In this document: piece by piece, positions 46,191 to 57,850 of the stretch | Position numbering within the stretch: the stretch's first letter is position 1 | Layout of the letters: every line of letters starts with the position of its first letter | From: Magnolia sinica | Taxonomy: Eukaryota > Streptophyta > Magnoliopsida > Magnoliales > Magnoliaceae | DNA length: 64,000 nucleotides | Assembly: GCF_029962835.1 (NCBI RefSeq) | Contig: NC_080575.1 | Location: 61,049,493-61,113,492, forward strand | Reading direction: 5' to 3' | Translations under genes and position numbers: made by a program | The notes under the pieces: generated by a model | Seen by the model: the letters and a program-made list of their open reading frames with translations, nothing else | What the model was told of the DNA's origin: nothing | Database searches by the model: none

Positions 46191-46343
46191 GACATCACTT
46201 AAGTGGCGAGTCTGGATTTCATTAGGTTCAATAGCTAATCTACGTTTGTATGGATACCACACACATACATGATGGTGGGCCAACAAAACTTGGTGATGTT
46301 ACTTTGGTAGCAAGTCTCGCTACTCAACTTGTAAGTAGCTAAT

Positions 46344-47359
46344 CTGAGTCCCGGTCATAAACCTCCATCTCCCCTGTGCATGATCTGACGACTATCCACT
46401 ATATTGTGCATAAGCATTTGATCGATATTATGGTTAAGAAGTCAACTCCTAAAATATATATACCTTCTGTACCTTGGAGAGGTAAGGATGAAATTTGGAT
46501 TTGGGATTTTGACCATACTAGCACCGTAGCATGGTCAAATTCTCGTGATGAAAGGAAAGTTCTAAATATTCCAAGGGTACTCATCTGATAAGCTTTGTAA
46601 AGTTTTTGGACCAAATTACCATTGTCCTTGCATCAGTACTTGTATGATTCAGAGTAAGTAAGAAGTCACGTGTTATTCAATTCATGTGAAGTGATGCAGA
46701 TGGACATTTTGGATGGAAGTTGTCATCGTGCCTACTGGAATCTATATCCAATCCGTTCATTTTCTTTGAGGCCCTTTATTTATACAGGAAAATGTTAGCG
46801 TCTTGCTAACACCATCGCTATGTGGCCCACAAAACTCGTTAACCTATAATGGTGTCCATTCGATAGGAACTATTTTCTTGTGATGTGGTCAATGTAATTG
46901 GCGGATGTTTAATCATGGACATCCATGAAATTCTGAGGTTAATAGATTGCATGGATGGAGTGCATTTCACACATTTGCGTTGGAGGACCCCAACTGAAAG
47001 TGTACATGCAATGATAGAAATTGCCAAAAGTTGCCTTTATTCACTTTTACAGAGGTCTTTCTTCTTCCTTCTTATTCCTAGAAAAATGAAGATCATGAGA
47101 CCCACTGCCACTAAGGGTCGTTGGTGTTTATCTCATCTGAAAGCTTCTTTCACCATGATGTTAGCATTTTTTGTTGTCCTCTCGCGTCTATCTAGTAGTT
47201 CTTCGGTGACCCAAATATGTTAGTTTATTTTTTAGGTAAATAAACAAAACCTTAAATCTTGTCATTGTCGCATTGTGTAAAGTAAGATCGAAGTGGTGAA
47301 GTGGTTTCCATTTACTAAGGGTAGTGCTGATAATGTAGTAAGGGGTCAATGTCAAACCT
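46344..47359. other. Spacer with two unidentified short frames
   Basis: The frames 46376-46588 and 46885-47223 (plus strand) are open but match no family I know. They have no visible splice or promoter context, so I do not call genes. Confidence 0.35.
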
Positions 47360-48439
47360 CGACCGTTGGTAATTGACAACTACGGGCCAGGTTAACAGTT
47401 ATCAAACCTCGACCCATTATGGATGACAAACACAACCCTTCACATTGTCAAACCTCGACCCCTCATGTTTTCAAATCTTGACCCTTCAATAATTCAAACC
47501 TTGACCATTGTCAGTTGATTATCATTTGACAACCACGACCTTGTTAACAATTGTCAAATCTCAACCCATTATAGATAACAACCAGGACCCTTCACATTGT
47601 CAAACCTCGACCCCTCACATTTTCAAACCTTGACCCTATTAACAATTGTCAAACCTTGACCCATTATGGATGACAACCACAACCCTTCACGTTATCAAAC
47701 CTTGACCTCTCACGTTTTCAAACCTCAACCCTTTAAGAATTCAAACCTCAACCATTGTTAGTTGACAACTACGACCATTTACAATTGTCAAACCTTGACC
47801 ATTGCCAACCTAGATCATTGTTTGTTGACAACCACGACCCTGTTAATAATTGTCAAACCTCGACCCTTCACGTTTTCAAATCTCGACCATTGTCAGTTGT
47901 CAAACCTCCACCATTGTCAACCTTGATCATTGTCTATTGACAACCACGACCCTATTAACAGTTGTCAAACCTCGATGTAGTGTGGATGACAACCACGACC
48001 CTTTGCGTTGTCAAACCTCGATCCCTCATGTTTTTAAACATCGACCCCTCACGTTTTCAAACCTCGACCATTGTCGGTTGACAATCACGACCCTTTACAG
48101 TTGTCAAACCTTAACCGTTGTCAATCTCGAAAATTGTCTGGTTGCGACCCTATTAACAATTGTTAAACCTCGACCTATTGTGGATGACAACCACGACTTT
48201 TCGCGTTTTCAAACATCGACCCCTCACGTTTTTAAACCTCGACTCTTCAAGAATTCAAACCTCGACCATTTTTAGTTGATAACTGCTATCCTTCACAATT
48301 GTCAAACCTCAACCATTGTCAACCTCGATCATTATCTATTGACAACCACGACCCTGTTAACAGTTGTCAAACCTTGACCCATTACGGATGACAACCATGG
48401 CTCTTCACATTATCAAACATCGACCCCTCATGTTTTCAA
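47360..48439 (+). repeat. GACAACCACGACCC minisatellite, left block
   Basis: Iterations of GACAACCACGACCC, TGTCAAACCTCGACC, CATT.TGGAT and CCCTCACGTTTTCAAACCTC are arranged in variable higher-order combinations. C-rich and G-poor on this strand. Frames across it are repeat translations. The block ends at the copia insertion at 48445. Confidence 0.9.
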
Positions 48440-48444
48440 AGCTC

Positions 48445-48707
48445 TATTAGAGAAGATAGCATGCATGGAGAAAATCTCATGGATTCACCTTGTAAGGCAA
48501 CTTGTGATCATGTATATCCTGATGTCTATAGATAAGGATCGTGCATAACTTGGTGTCTATAGATAAGCTTGCTCCAATTGCACATACCATAATTAGCCTA
48601 ACAATATTCAGTTACTATATATATCTCTTGTAACAGTCCTCTCAATTAATTATAAATAGAGACGGTGCACCTCCATAAGGTGTATTGAATTACATCCCAG
48701 TTCATCT
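48445..48707 (+). repeat. 5' LTR of the second copia element
   Basis: 263 bp. It begins TATTAGAGAAG (TGTTAG in the other LTR). A TATA-like AATTATAAATAGAG lies near its end, as a copia promoter. Confidence 0.88.
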
Positions 48708-48719
48708 TGGTATTAAAGC
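48708..48719 (+). other. Primer-binding site of the second copia element
   Basis: TGGTATTAAAGC, a diverged initiator-methionine-tRNA site immediately after the LTR. Confidence 0.75.
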
Positions 48720-48738
48720 TATTACAAGTGCATCCACC

Positions 48739-49690
48739 ATGTCAAGCACTTCATCTATTACAAGTGCATCCACCATGTCGAGCACTTCACCTTCCTCCTT
48801 GTCGTCATATGTCTCTAACATCACTCACTTCCTTAACATCAAACTTGACAAAGGCAATTTTTTGGTATGGCGTTCCGAGTTCCTTCCTATACTAAAATCC
48901 ATGATCTTGAAGGCCTTGTTAATGACACCTCTCCATGTCCAGATCATTTCCTCCCTCCAACTGAGAAGGATACCTTACCTATCCTTAATCCTGGCTACAC
49001 CAGATGGACCAAAATGGACCAAATGCTCCTCTGCTGGCTCATCTCCTCCCTCACTGAACCGGTCCTAGCCCATGTTGTTGGCCTCACCACATCTCGTGAT
49101 GTGTGGTGTGCTTTAGAGAAGATCTTTGCATAGTCCTCCCAAGCTCACATACAACAACTCAAGTATTAGTTGCACACTGTCAAAATGGGTGCTACCCCTA
49201 TGTCTGAATACATCTAGTCTGTAAAGTCTATTGTGGACAACTTAGTGGCCGTGGCAAATCCCGTCACCAACTCCGACCTCGTGTCCACCCTCCTCAATGG
49301 CCTATCTCCTGAATATGACTCATTTGTCATCTCTGTCAACACACAAGTCAACCCTACTTCCTCTGAAGAACTGATCGGCCTCATGCTCAGTCAGGAGATA
49401 CGTCGTGGGTGCGCGCCTTCCCCATCCCTGATTCCATCAGCCTCATCTCTCCTGCCCCGGCGGTTCACACAGCTTCCCGGACTCCGAGGTTCTACTCTTC
49501 CCCGCCTTTGTCTTCTTTCCATTGGCATAGTTGAGGTCAAGGTCGGGATCATGGTCGTGGGTGTGGTCGGTCCCTCTCTTTACATCAGACTTTGGGTGGC
49601 CCCCTGCATCAGATAGCTGGTGGTCGCCCACAGTGCTAGATCTGCAACCGGCACGGCCATTACGCTAACCATTGCTACAACCGCTATGAT
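48739..49690 (+). pseudogene. Copia gag with zinc knuckle, interrupted
   Basis: Blocks: HFLNIKLDKGNFLVWRSEFL, GYTRWTKMDQMLLCWLISSL, VVGLTTSRDVWCALEKIF, LVSTLLNGLSPEYDSFVISV and LIGLMLSQEIR. Then comes a zinc knuckle C*ICNRHGHYANHC at about 49646-49690, whose third position is a stop. Frameshifts occur near 48895 and stops near 49130 and 49215. Confidence 0.85.
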
Positions 49691-49754
49691 GATGCTACCC
49701 CGCCTTCCAACCTAATTGCTCTCTTGCACTTGGCCAGTAGCAGCAACTCCTTCG

Positions 49755-51940
49755 ATTCCAACTAGTATGTTGACTCTAGTGCTACACATCACCTGACTGC
49801 TGATATGGCAAACCTGGCAATTCAAACCGAGTATTATGGCCCTGACAAGATTTGCATGGGTAATGAGACAGGTCTGTCTATCCATTCTACTAGTTATTCT
49901 ATTCTGAGTTCTCCATCTTCCTCCTTTACGTTACATAACCTCTTGTTCGTTCCCAATATAACTAAGAATCTTCTCTCTGTCAGTCGTTTCACTATTGATA
50001 ATAAAGTCTTACTTGAATTTCATCCTGACTTTTGTCTTGTCAAGGATCTCTCCGCCCTGAAAACTCTGCTGTAAGGACACCTTAAGGATGGTCTGTATGC
50101 CTTCTCTCTGGGGGACAAGAGTCTTGCTGCTTCTCCTCAGACTCTTGTTGGTGAACGTATCTCTTCCTCAGTGTGGTACAAGCGCCTTGGTCATCCAACC
50201 AGTCGCGTTGTCTCTAGTTTACTCTCTCATCATAAGTTGCCCTCTCTTCCTGACCATGGGGGTCCTTAAGTTTGTGCCGCCTGTTAGCAAGGGAAGAGCC
50301 ATCGTCTACCTTTTTCCCCTTCATCTTCGGTTGCTGCTACTCCTCTATAGAACTTATTCATTCTGATCTCTGGGGTCCATCTCATGTACCTTCTGTAAGT
50401 AGTCATCGCTACTACGTTAGCTTTGTCGATCACTACAGCAAATATGTTTAGCTTTACCCATTAATAAATAAAGGCGAGACTTTTTCCGTATTTGTCACTT
50501 TCAAAAATTATATTAAAAAATTCATAGGTTGTTTAATTAAGGTCCTGCAGACCGATGGTGGTGGTGAGTTCCTAAAATTTAAATCTTTTCTTTCTTCTCA
50601 TGGTATTATTCATCATATTTCCTGCCCACACACTAGTGCCCAAAATGAAACTTTTGAATAGAAGCATCGTCATCTCATTGAGACTGGCTTAACCCTCCTT
50701 TCTTGGTCCCATCTCCCTTTCTCTTATTGGCCATACGCTTTGCAGACTGCATCTTTCCTAATCAATGGAATGCCAACCACCATCCTACATAACCTTTCCC
50801 CTTTCCAAAACTTGTTTCAGAAATCACCTGACTACCTCTCCTTGAGGATGTTTGGTTGTGCATGCTACCCTCATCTTCGCCCCTACAATACACATAAATT
50901 TGACTTTTGCTTTGTGCAATGTGTCTTCTTAGGGTACTTCGCATCCCACAAAGATTACCAGTGTTTACATATCCCCACTGGGGCGTATGTACATCTCCCG
51001 AGATGTTGTCTTTGATGAATGCACCTTCCCATTCCTCGGCCTCATGCCTAAACTCTCTTCTCCATTGTCCCCATCCCACTCATTGATTCCAACTTCCATT
51101 GGTCCACTGCCTATCCTGGTCTCCATTCAGTCTCTTGCACCAGTGTGGTCTATCTTTCTAGTTGATCCCTATATCTCTTCTCCACACCAGTCCCTCCCGA
51201 ATCCTGTATCACCAGTTTGTCCCCTCCATCTCCTAACCCATGTCATGATGCCCCATCCGATACTACTCCCTCCTCAGTATCTCCCTCCCCCGTGGTTCCT
51301 ACTAGTTCACCTCTCATCTGAACTCATCATCACAGGGGATAATTTTGACTCGTTAGATCATCTTATTAGGGATCTTGGCCTGGAGTTTTCCCTTAAAGAC
51401 TTGGGCCCACTTCACTATTTCCTAGGAGTTGAGTGTCACCATACTCAAGTTGGTATGTTCTTATCTCAGCAAAAGTATATTCGTGATCTCTTACTCAAAC
51501 TCAAGATGGATGGTGTGAAGCCTATAAACTCTCCCTTGGCCACGTCTTGCAAGCTATCGAAGTTTGGAGGTACTCATTTGCCAGATCCTTTTCTCTTTTG
51601 GAGTATCGTTGGGGCCCTCCAATACCTTAACTTCACTTGACCAGACATTGCCAATGTAGTCGCTGAAGTTCTCTGGCTTCAGTCTCTCCTTTGTGAGTTA
51701 GGACTCCCTTCATCTACTCCTACAGTGCTTTGTGATAACCTTGGAGCAACTTACCTATCAGTCAATCTGATCTGTCACACTCAGTCGAAACATGTTGAGA
51801 TTGACGTACATTTTGTCTGTGATCGTGTGGCCAAAGGAGCCTTTGATGTCCGGTTTGTCCCCACTGAAGACCAACTTGCTGATGTTCTCACTAAATCGTT
51901 AAGTTCAGCTCGTTTCACTATTCTCAAGTCCAAGCTCTAG
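49755..51940 (+). pseudogene. Copia pol: protease, integrase, remnants of RT and RNase H
   Basis: The protease start reads VDSSATHHLTADMA (usual DSGA changed to DSSA) near 49770. Next is LHNLLFVPNITKNLLSVSRF, then GAG-pre-integrase RLGHPTSRVVSSLLS near 50190. The integrase core contains YYVSFVDHYSKYV, VLQTDGGGEFLKF and ASFLINGMPTT; a stop replaces the end of NETFE*. After a linker the frame jumps to ELIITGDNFDSLDHL near 51320, so the RT core including YVDD is gone. From YFLGVECHHTQVGMFLSQQK it reaches LQYLNFT*PDIANVV, then jumps to AEVLWLQSLLCELGLPS near 51660. It ends in a normal tail (HVEIDVHFVCDRV, FVPTEDQLADVLTKSL). Confidence 0.87.
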
Positions 51941-51987
51941 GTTCTTTCCGAACCGTCTCACTTGCGCGTGCACCGGGGGGGTGGGGG

Positions 51988-52249
51988 TGTTAGAGAAGAT
52001 AGCATGCATGGAGAAAATCTCATGGATTCCCCCCGTAAGGCAACTCGTGATCGTGATATCCTAATGTCTATAGATAAGGATCGTGCATATCCTGGTGTTT
52101 GCAGATAAGCTTGCTTCAATTGTACACACCATAATTAGCTTAACAATATTTAGTTACTATGTATATCTCTTGTAACAGTCCTCTCAATTAATTATAAATA
52201 GAGACTGTGCACCTCCATAAGGTGTATCGAATTACATCCCAATTCATGT
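51988..52249 (+). repeat. 3' LTR of the second copia element
   Basis: 262 bp starting TGTTAGAGAAG, preceded by a G-rich polypurine-like tract CGGGGGGGTGGGGG at 51974-51987. Confidence 0.88.
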
Positions 52250-52254
52250 AGCTT

Positions 52255-52345
52255 GACCTGTAATTGATTACATCCTAGAACCTTCACATCTGACAACTAC
52301 AACCATTAATAGATGACAACCTCGACCCTTCATTAATGAGAAACT
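52255..52345 (+). repeat. Minisatellite remnant right of the copia element
   Basis: TGACAACTACAACCATTAAT and ATGACAACCTCGACCC continue the block that ended at 48439, showing the copia insertion lies inside the array. Confidence 0.75.
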
Positions 52346-52729
52346 GTACCCGTTCATTTTTTTACAGGTTACCCTTCTCATAAAATTGTGGCTTGTCGGC
52401 CCATCCTATGTTATTATGATAGAGAGAGTATATACGAAAAAGTAATCTTTTCGTACGTAAGTGGTGACTCGAAATAAGTTGTTGTGAGGGACGATATTAT
52501 ATATTAAGAGCTCATACATAAAATGCATCAGATTACCAAGACTACACCAGATAAATTTGAGTTAATAATCAATGTTGTGTACGGTGAGGCAATACATGGG
52601 TTACTCCCCTCCACATAGAATTAAAGACAATGAAGATCTCAAAGCATATATGCTCTTCTGTGGACAGAACCCACCTAATCAGATACCATAGCATATAGAG
52701 AAAGTGAGGCGTAGACCTCAAGATGATGA

Positions 52730-52970
52730 TTGATATCATGATCGAGGACTCGATGATTGCAATATATCTGACCCTTTAAGGAATGATATATATCATGATT
52801 GAGGACTCGATGATGGTAATATACTCGGCCCTTTAAGAGACTATATATATATATATACATATATATAGATTGAGGATATGATGATTACAATATACTCAGG
52901 CCTTCAAGGAATAATTCATATCATGATTGAAGGATGAATATTTACGATATACCCAACCCTTCAATTATGA
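52730..52970 (+). repeat. Tandem repeat, unit about 67 bp, in the MULE linker
   Basis: Three to four diverged units of TATCATGAT(C/T)GAGGACTC, GATGAT.G.AATATA and CCCTTTAAG, with an (AT)n tract expanded at about 52840-52868. The units encode the same Tyr-His-Asp/Gly-Leu-Asp-Asp linker residues before decay. Confidence 0.75.
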
Positions 52971-53065
52971 AGATAACGAACCCATTTCACGAGATGGTTA
53001 GAATCAACCTAATTGAGCTCAATTATCAACTGCCTTCACCCGGGCGGATAAGGTCAACCAACTTC

Positions 53066-53290
53066 TGTCACACCCCAAACTTGGGAACTGGGCTCACGTT
53101 ATTCCTATTTGTCGAATCCTATGTTGACAGCCTTCGTAGTACCACATTCTCGAATCCTATCTTCCACAGTCAGGTTCTAATCCTGGGATCCTACAAGGAG
53201 GATTTTCAGGGTATTTTTTTTTATAAAAGAGAATAACCACAAATGTACCTAAATCAATGTCAGAGAACAATAGACAAATGCAATATCCCC
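53066..53290 (-). mobile_element. Truncated LTR fragment (TGTCACACCCC type)
   Basis: Begins TGTCACACCCCAAACTTGGG and continues like the first 200 bases of the solo LTR at 53440 (GGGCTCAC, TAGTACC, GATCCTGGGATC, AAGGAGG). The rest of the LTR is absent and the right limit is approximate. It interrupts the MULE coding sequence after GRIRSTNF. Confidence 0.65.
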
Positions 53291-55194
53291 AACCCGTCTG
53301 CCAACGTTACGTGTTTTGATCCTTCGTTTTAGTTTAGTCCACGACATATAAACTTAAATTTACTCATATCGGTCAGCGTAGAAGATGGTGAAATTCCAGG
53401 ATCACTAGATACTTTTTTTACTCCATCTGATATAATTTCTGTCACACCCAAAACTCGAAAACCGGGCTCACAAAATTTTTGATTGTCGAATTCGGTGCCG
53501 ATAGCCTCTGTAGTACCCCATTCTTAGCTTCCAGTGCCCATATGCCAGATTCCGATCCTGGGATCTTATAAGGAGGGTTTTCTAACATACATTTATCTCG
53601 TAAAAAGCATAACCACAAGTTTATCCAAATTACAAAGGCAACATCATCATCACATATCCACTAATACAAATAGTTGAATACAGTGTTGAAAGGGAAATAC
53701 ATATATCAATAATCAAAGCTCCAGAAGATAATTTCATGCTCCAAGCTCAACGTTGCTGTGACCTAACGCTACCTGCACGCATCTATCATGCATAAGCTTA
53801 TAAAAAGCTTAGAGGGTGGTGTAAGTGTGTGCGCAAGGTAAGTGTCAAGTATACAATATCAGAGCAATGCGAAAACATGTCGGTAAGTCCATAATTACCA
53901 TCAGCCTTATCTAGGCTATGCGATGCAAAACATAATAAGCTAATATCATATAAATAGGAAACAATGTAGATCGACTATGCAATGCGGAGTCATAGTAAGC
54001 CAAATATCATATGCTGAACTTGCAATGCAATATGCAAATCCTGACAGGTCCACGAATACCGTTAACCTCATCTAGGCCATATAAATATAGAAACATAGCA
54101 ACCCAAAATGCCATATGCCACGGATGTAATGCAATATGCGATGTAAATTAAATGACCAAGCTGTAGTATGAAGTTGGGATGATAGTACGTAGTATTGCAT
54201 GCTATGGGGTTCATCACAAGAGACTTTTATCTAAACCAGTCCCATACCTAAATTTGGATAGCCAAACTCAATGTAGTAAACTGCTGATCTCAGGTTAGTC
54301 GCACGCCTCGACTGAAATCCTAACCATTGCAAAGGTACACAACAATTAGTTGCGCACCACCAGCCCGAGTGGATAGTGAATGAATGAATGAATCAAATAT
54401 TGAGTACGCAACTATTGCTCAGTAAGTCCACATATCAGTATCGTACATCTCTTGGATCATCACCTGGGTTTAGTACACTCCAAGTTGGCTACTGCTCCTA
54501 CCGGCTGCGCGGCCCTGCGAGTGGAAAATACCTCACTACTTGTCTGCCAATATCGGCCTGACTCGTCGATAGCGGACTCATTTGTGAGATGATCAAACTC
54601 AGCCTAGCTTACAGCCCCCTCACTCGGACGGATAAAGCCACACCCCCTCCCAACCGACCATGACACAGTGGGAAGCACGGCCTCCTGGTATTTGGCACTC
54701 AACACTCATGTCTTCCACTCGGTCAGAGCATCCCCTGACCATGGGAGTTTAGGGACTTTCACCCACGGACATCTAAAGTGCTCATATGCTCAAACCAAAT
54801 ATTTTCGGTGTCCCATCTAGCCATCTACGATATGCCTGTGGAGGCTGCAACCCTGATGTCACTAGGGCACCAAATAATTATGTCATGAGCCATACCATCT
54901 AGTCATGCATCAAACCTGCGCGTACTGCGGGCTCATGTGGGGTAACTCTGTCTCACGGGGAGTCCCATAAACAATCAACCTAATGACACATGATATGTTC
55001 AATCACTCCTCATAACAAACATGTGAATGATGCATATGGGCATGTATTATGAAGTTTATTAAGCATGATTATAATCACATACATCATGGTGGGCCCATAT
55101 AAGGCAGCTCATGGCCCATAATAATGAACAAGTGACGTGCACACAATCACATACACATGATGGGTCTCACACATCATAATTAGGTATCGCACAT

Positions 55195-56170
55195 ACAAGG
55201 GGCTTCACGCAATCACAATGGGCCTCATATAATCGCAATGAGCCTCATATAATCACAATGGACCTCATACAATCATACAATGGGCCTCATACAATCACAC
55301 AATGGGCCTCATACAATCACAATGTTATGCCAACACATACTCAGTGCGTATACTAATCATAGTCATAATCGATAATCAGCTTATATATATGGAGGAGTTC
55401 ATAGAAGGACAACATATCTAATCCATAACATGAGGATCGGTCCTCAACAATGGATATACCAAACCTGATACCACTGATCTTTCTACCTACGATGACGATG
55501 TACTCTCCTCATATCAATGATGGGCTTAGATGACCTACTCATATTAAGAATGGGCCTAAGAACAATGAGTGGGCTTCCTTGCCCGTTTCATCACATAGCA
55601 ATCTGGGCTTCCTAAGGGCTCCAAGGCTTGGGCGGTCCTACAGGGTATGGTAGAAAGCATCATTATCAAATGGAGGCCTAACGGATTGGGTTAGCCCATT
55701 AAGGGGAGATGAGAATGGGCCTAACAACGGGCCCTAGGGAGAGTTACAATGTGGACATCTAACCATCATTATTCATATAACGTAGACATTAAACCATCAT
55801 TGCTCCCAAAGCATGACCCATTTAATATCAACTAGGAACATGGATGAGCATCATAAACATATTACATACATCCTGGTGGAATCACACATCACAATGAGCC
55901 TCAAATACATCACCTTGGGCCTCACATAAGGGCTTTGTATACATCGCATTTGGCCTCACTCATGGGCCTCATATATACATCACATTGGGCCTCATACTTG
56001 GGCCTTAAATACATCACGATGGACAACATCACATGTGCCTAATACACATCATATGGGCCTAATACACATCACAATGGGCCGCATCACACGGGTCACATAT
56101 ACATCATAATGGGCCACATCCCATGGGCCACATATACATTATAATGGGCCACATATCTGGGCCTCATACA
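55195..56170. repeat. Short tandem arrays inside the 5.2 kb LTR
   Basis: Units such as ATGGGCCTCATACAATCACA (about 55195-55330) and GGGCCACATATACATCATAA (about 55880-56165) are iterated several times with variation, separated by less repetitive sequence. Confidence 0.75.
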
Positions 56171-56209
56171 CATCAAGTGGGGCCCATAGTCCTAACTAGG
56201 CTATCTACA

Positions 56210-56640
56210 CCATTAATTTATTTTAAGAGATCGTTTAGAGCATTTTTTAAAAGAATGAATCAAATCGAAAGATCATCTGGACCATACCACAAATAGCAGT
56301 GGAGATAATGATTTTCACCATTTAAAATTTCCAGGGCCCACCATAACGTTTATTTTCCAATCTATTCATAAGGTCACAAAAACCTGAATTAAGAGGAAAA
56401 TAAATTTCATATTGATCCAAAACTTCTAACCCCAAACGGGTTTCAACAGTAAATGCTCAATCCTCCATTGATTGTTGCAGTGTGGTCCACTTGATAGGTA
56501 GATCTATCTTATCTTTAGTCTGAAGCCTTAAGACGAGCTCATAGGTGGATGGACGGTTTGGATCTAACACATAACTCATGATCAAGCCCACACTTGTTGA
56601 TGTCACTGCAGCAGCTATATAACTGGTGTAACCTATTAAA
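56210..56640 (+). mobile_element. Fold-back Mutator-type MITE segment, copy G
   Basis: Contains GATAATGATTTTCACCATTT, CATAACGTTTATTTTCCAAT, GTGTGGTCCACTTGATAGG and CAGCAGCTATATAACTGGTG, as in copies B and C. Its left terminal repeat is missing or altered, so it is probably truncated within the LTR. Confidence 0.7.
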
Positions 56641-57850
56641 TGGACGGTTTGGATGTGACACATACATCATGCGGGACCCACAGAGCTACTGATGTTAAAT
56701 ATAGCAGCAAGTTCTGCTGCTGGTGGGACCCGTGGATGAGCGGTTTGGATATAAAACATATACATCAAGGTGGGTCCCACTAGAAATTTAGATCTATCTC
56801 ATTCTAATGCCATAAGACGATCTCCCAAGTGGTTGAACGGTGTAGATGACACACCTCATGATCAGACCTTGCTGATATCAATACAACAGCTGAATATATG
56901 GTGGGACCCACAGAGCTTGTCGGCGTCAATACATCAGCTAAGTAGCTGGGTGTAAGGTACACCAGCCAGTCAGTATGGTAGGCCCCACGTGCTGAAGGCA
57001 GCACATCATCCAGGTGGGCCCCACATCCAGTGACCACATGTGTCATCAAGGTGGGCCCTGCATGGATGGATGGAGTGGATTAAAATCCATACATCATGAT
57101 GGAATCCCATATCGTTCATGAATGGATGGTGTGGAAAAATACATACATCGATGTGGGCCCCACTTAGATGGATGACATGGATATAAACCACATAAATCAA
57201 GGTGGGTCCCACCTGCCCACACCTCAAAACAAATGGGCGGTGTGTATAAAACACACATCTCGATGTGCCCCACATATACATTAAGATGGACGCTGTGGAT
57301 ATAGAACATATACATCAAGGTGGGTCCCATCCCACACGTGCAGTACGTGTGGGGTGGGCCCCACATGGCTGCTGGATTGTTGTATAAAACACATACACCA
57401 TGGTGGTGGGGTCCACGTCCCCAAATGGATGGATGGTTGGATATAACGCAACCTTATGATCAGACCCACCGTCCCAGCCCAATGGACGGCGGGGATATAG
57501 GATACGTACATAAAGGTGGGTCCCATCCCACACGTGCAACACATGTGGGGTGGGCCCCCCACGATTACTAACATGTTTGGATGGTATGGATATAGAACAT
57601 ACCTCGTGATGGGCCTACAGGACTTGCTGACAAAAATGCAGTAGCAGGATGCATGCTGCGTGGGACCCACCGTCCAAGGTCTGGACGGTGTGGATCCAAC
57701 ACATCATTGGATAAGTTGATATATGTGTTTTCTCTTCGCCTGGCTGGACAAGCAGCAAGCCAGTCCGCTGGACAGCCAGCAAGGTGGGTTCCTTAGTGGA
57801 CGACATGGATATAATACATATTTCATGGTGGGGTCCATCCGGGTGGGCCA
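56640..57850. repeat. Cluster of GGTGGGTCCCAC / CATACATCA repeats
   Basis: At least a dozen irregular 60-110-bp units run GGATGG..GGATATA.AACACATACATCA followed by GGTGGGNCCCAC. They resemble repeated terminal segments of the fold-back Mutator family. They overlap into frames on the minus strand that are not genes. Confidence 0.7.

Larger units (their letters stand above)
42300..46343 (+). mobile_element. Mutator-type fold-back complex enlarged by nested insertions
   Basis: Outer inverted ends: ATTAGCTACTGACAGGGTGA plus GTAGCGAGACT at the left, and ATTAGCTACTTACAAGTTGA plus GTAGCGAGACT inverted at the right. Between them lie family halves at about 42360-42460, 43108-43195, 43435-43600 and 45855-46190. 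They are separated by a solo LTR (42466-43102), an unclassified piece (about 43196-43430) and an LTR-like insertion (43671-45797). At least two fold-back units are involved; I did not find the outer 9-bp duplication. Confidence 0.6.
48445..52249 (+). mobile_element. Second Ty1/copia retrotransposon with two internal deletions
   Basis: LTRs 48445-48707 and 51988-52249 are highly similar (AGAGAAGATAGCATGCATGG near the start, CCTCCATAAGGTGTAT near the end). The flanking 5-mers AGCTC (48440-48444) and AGCTT (52250-52254) match at 4 of 5. The primer site TGGTATTAAAGC directly follows the 5' LTR. Gag, protease and integrase are present, but much of RT and RNase H is deleted. Length is 3805 bp. It sits between minisatellite repeats. 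Confidence 0.9.

Noticed and set aside
46376..46588. 70-codon frame with ..VPWRGKDEIWIWDFDHTST
   Set aside because: It briefly suggested an RT zinc-binding or plant-mobile domain, but no diagnostic residues follow and the context is repeats.
47755..48275. Open frames of up to 141 codons across the minisatellite
   Set aside because: They are translations of GACAACC..GACCC repeats (DNHDP, LDHC, QTSTPHVF) in several frames at once, with no start context or similarity.
57281..57670. 129-codon minus-strand frame containing Cys/His-rich segments
   Set aside because: It is a translation of the GGTGGGTCCCAC repeat cluster. The Cys/His come from repeated ATGTG/CCCAC words, not a zinc finger.
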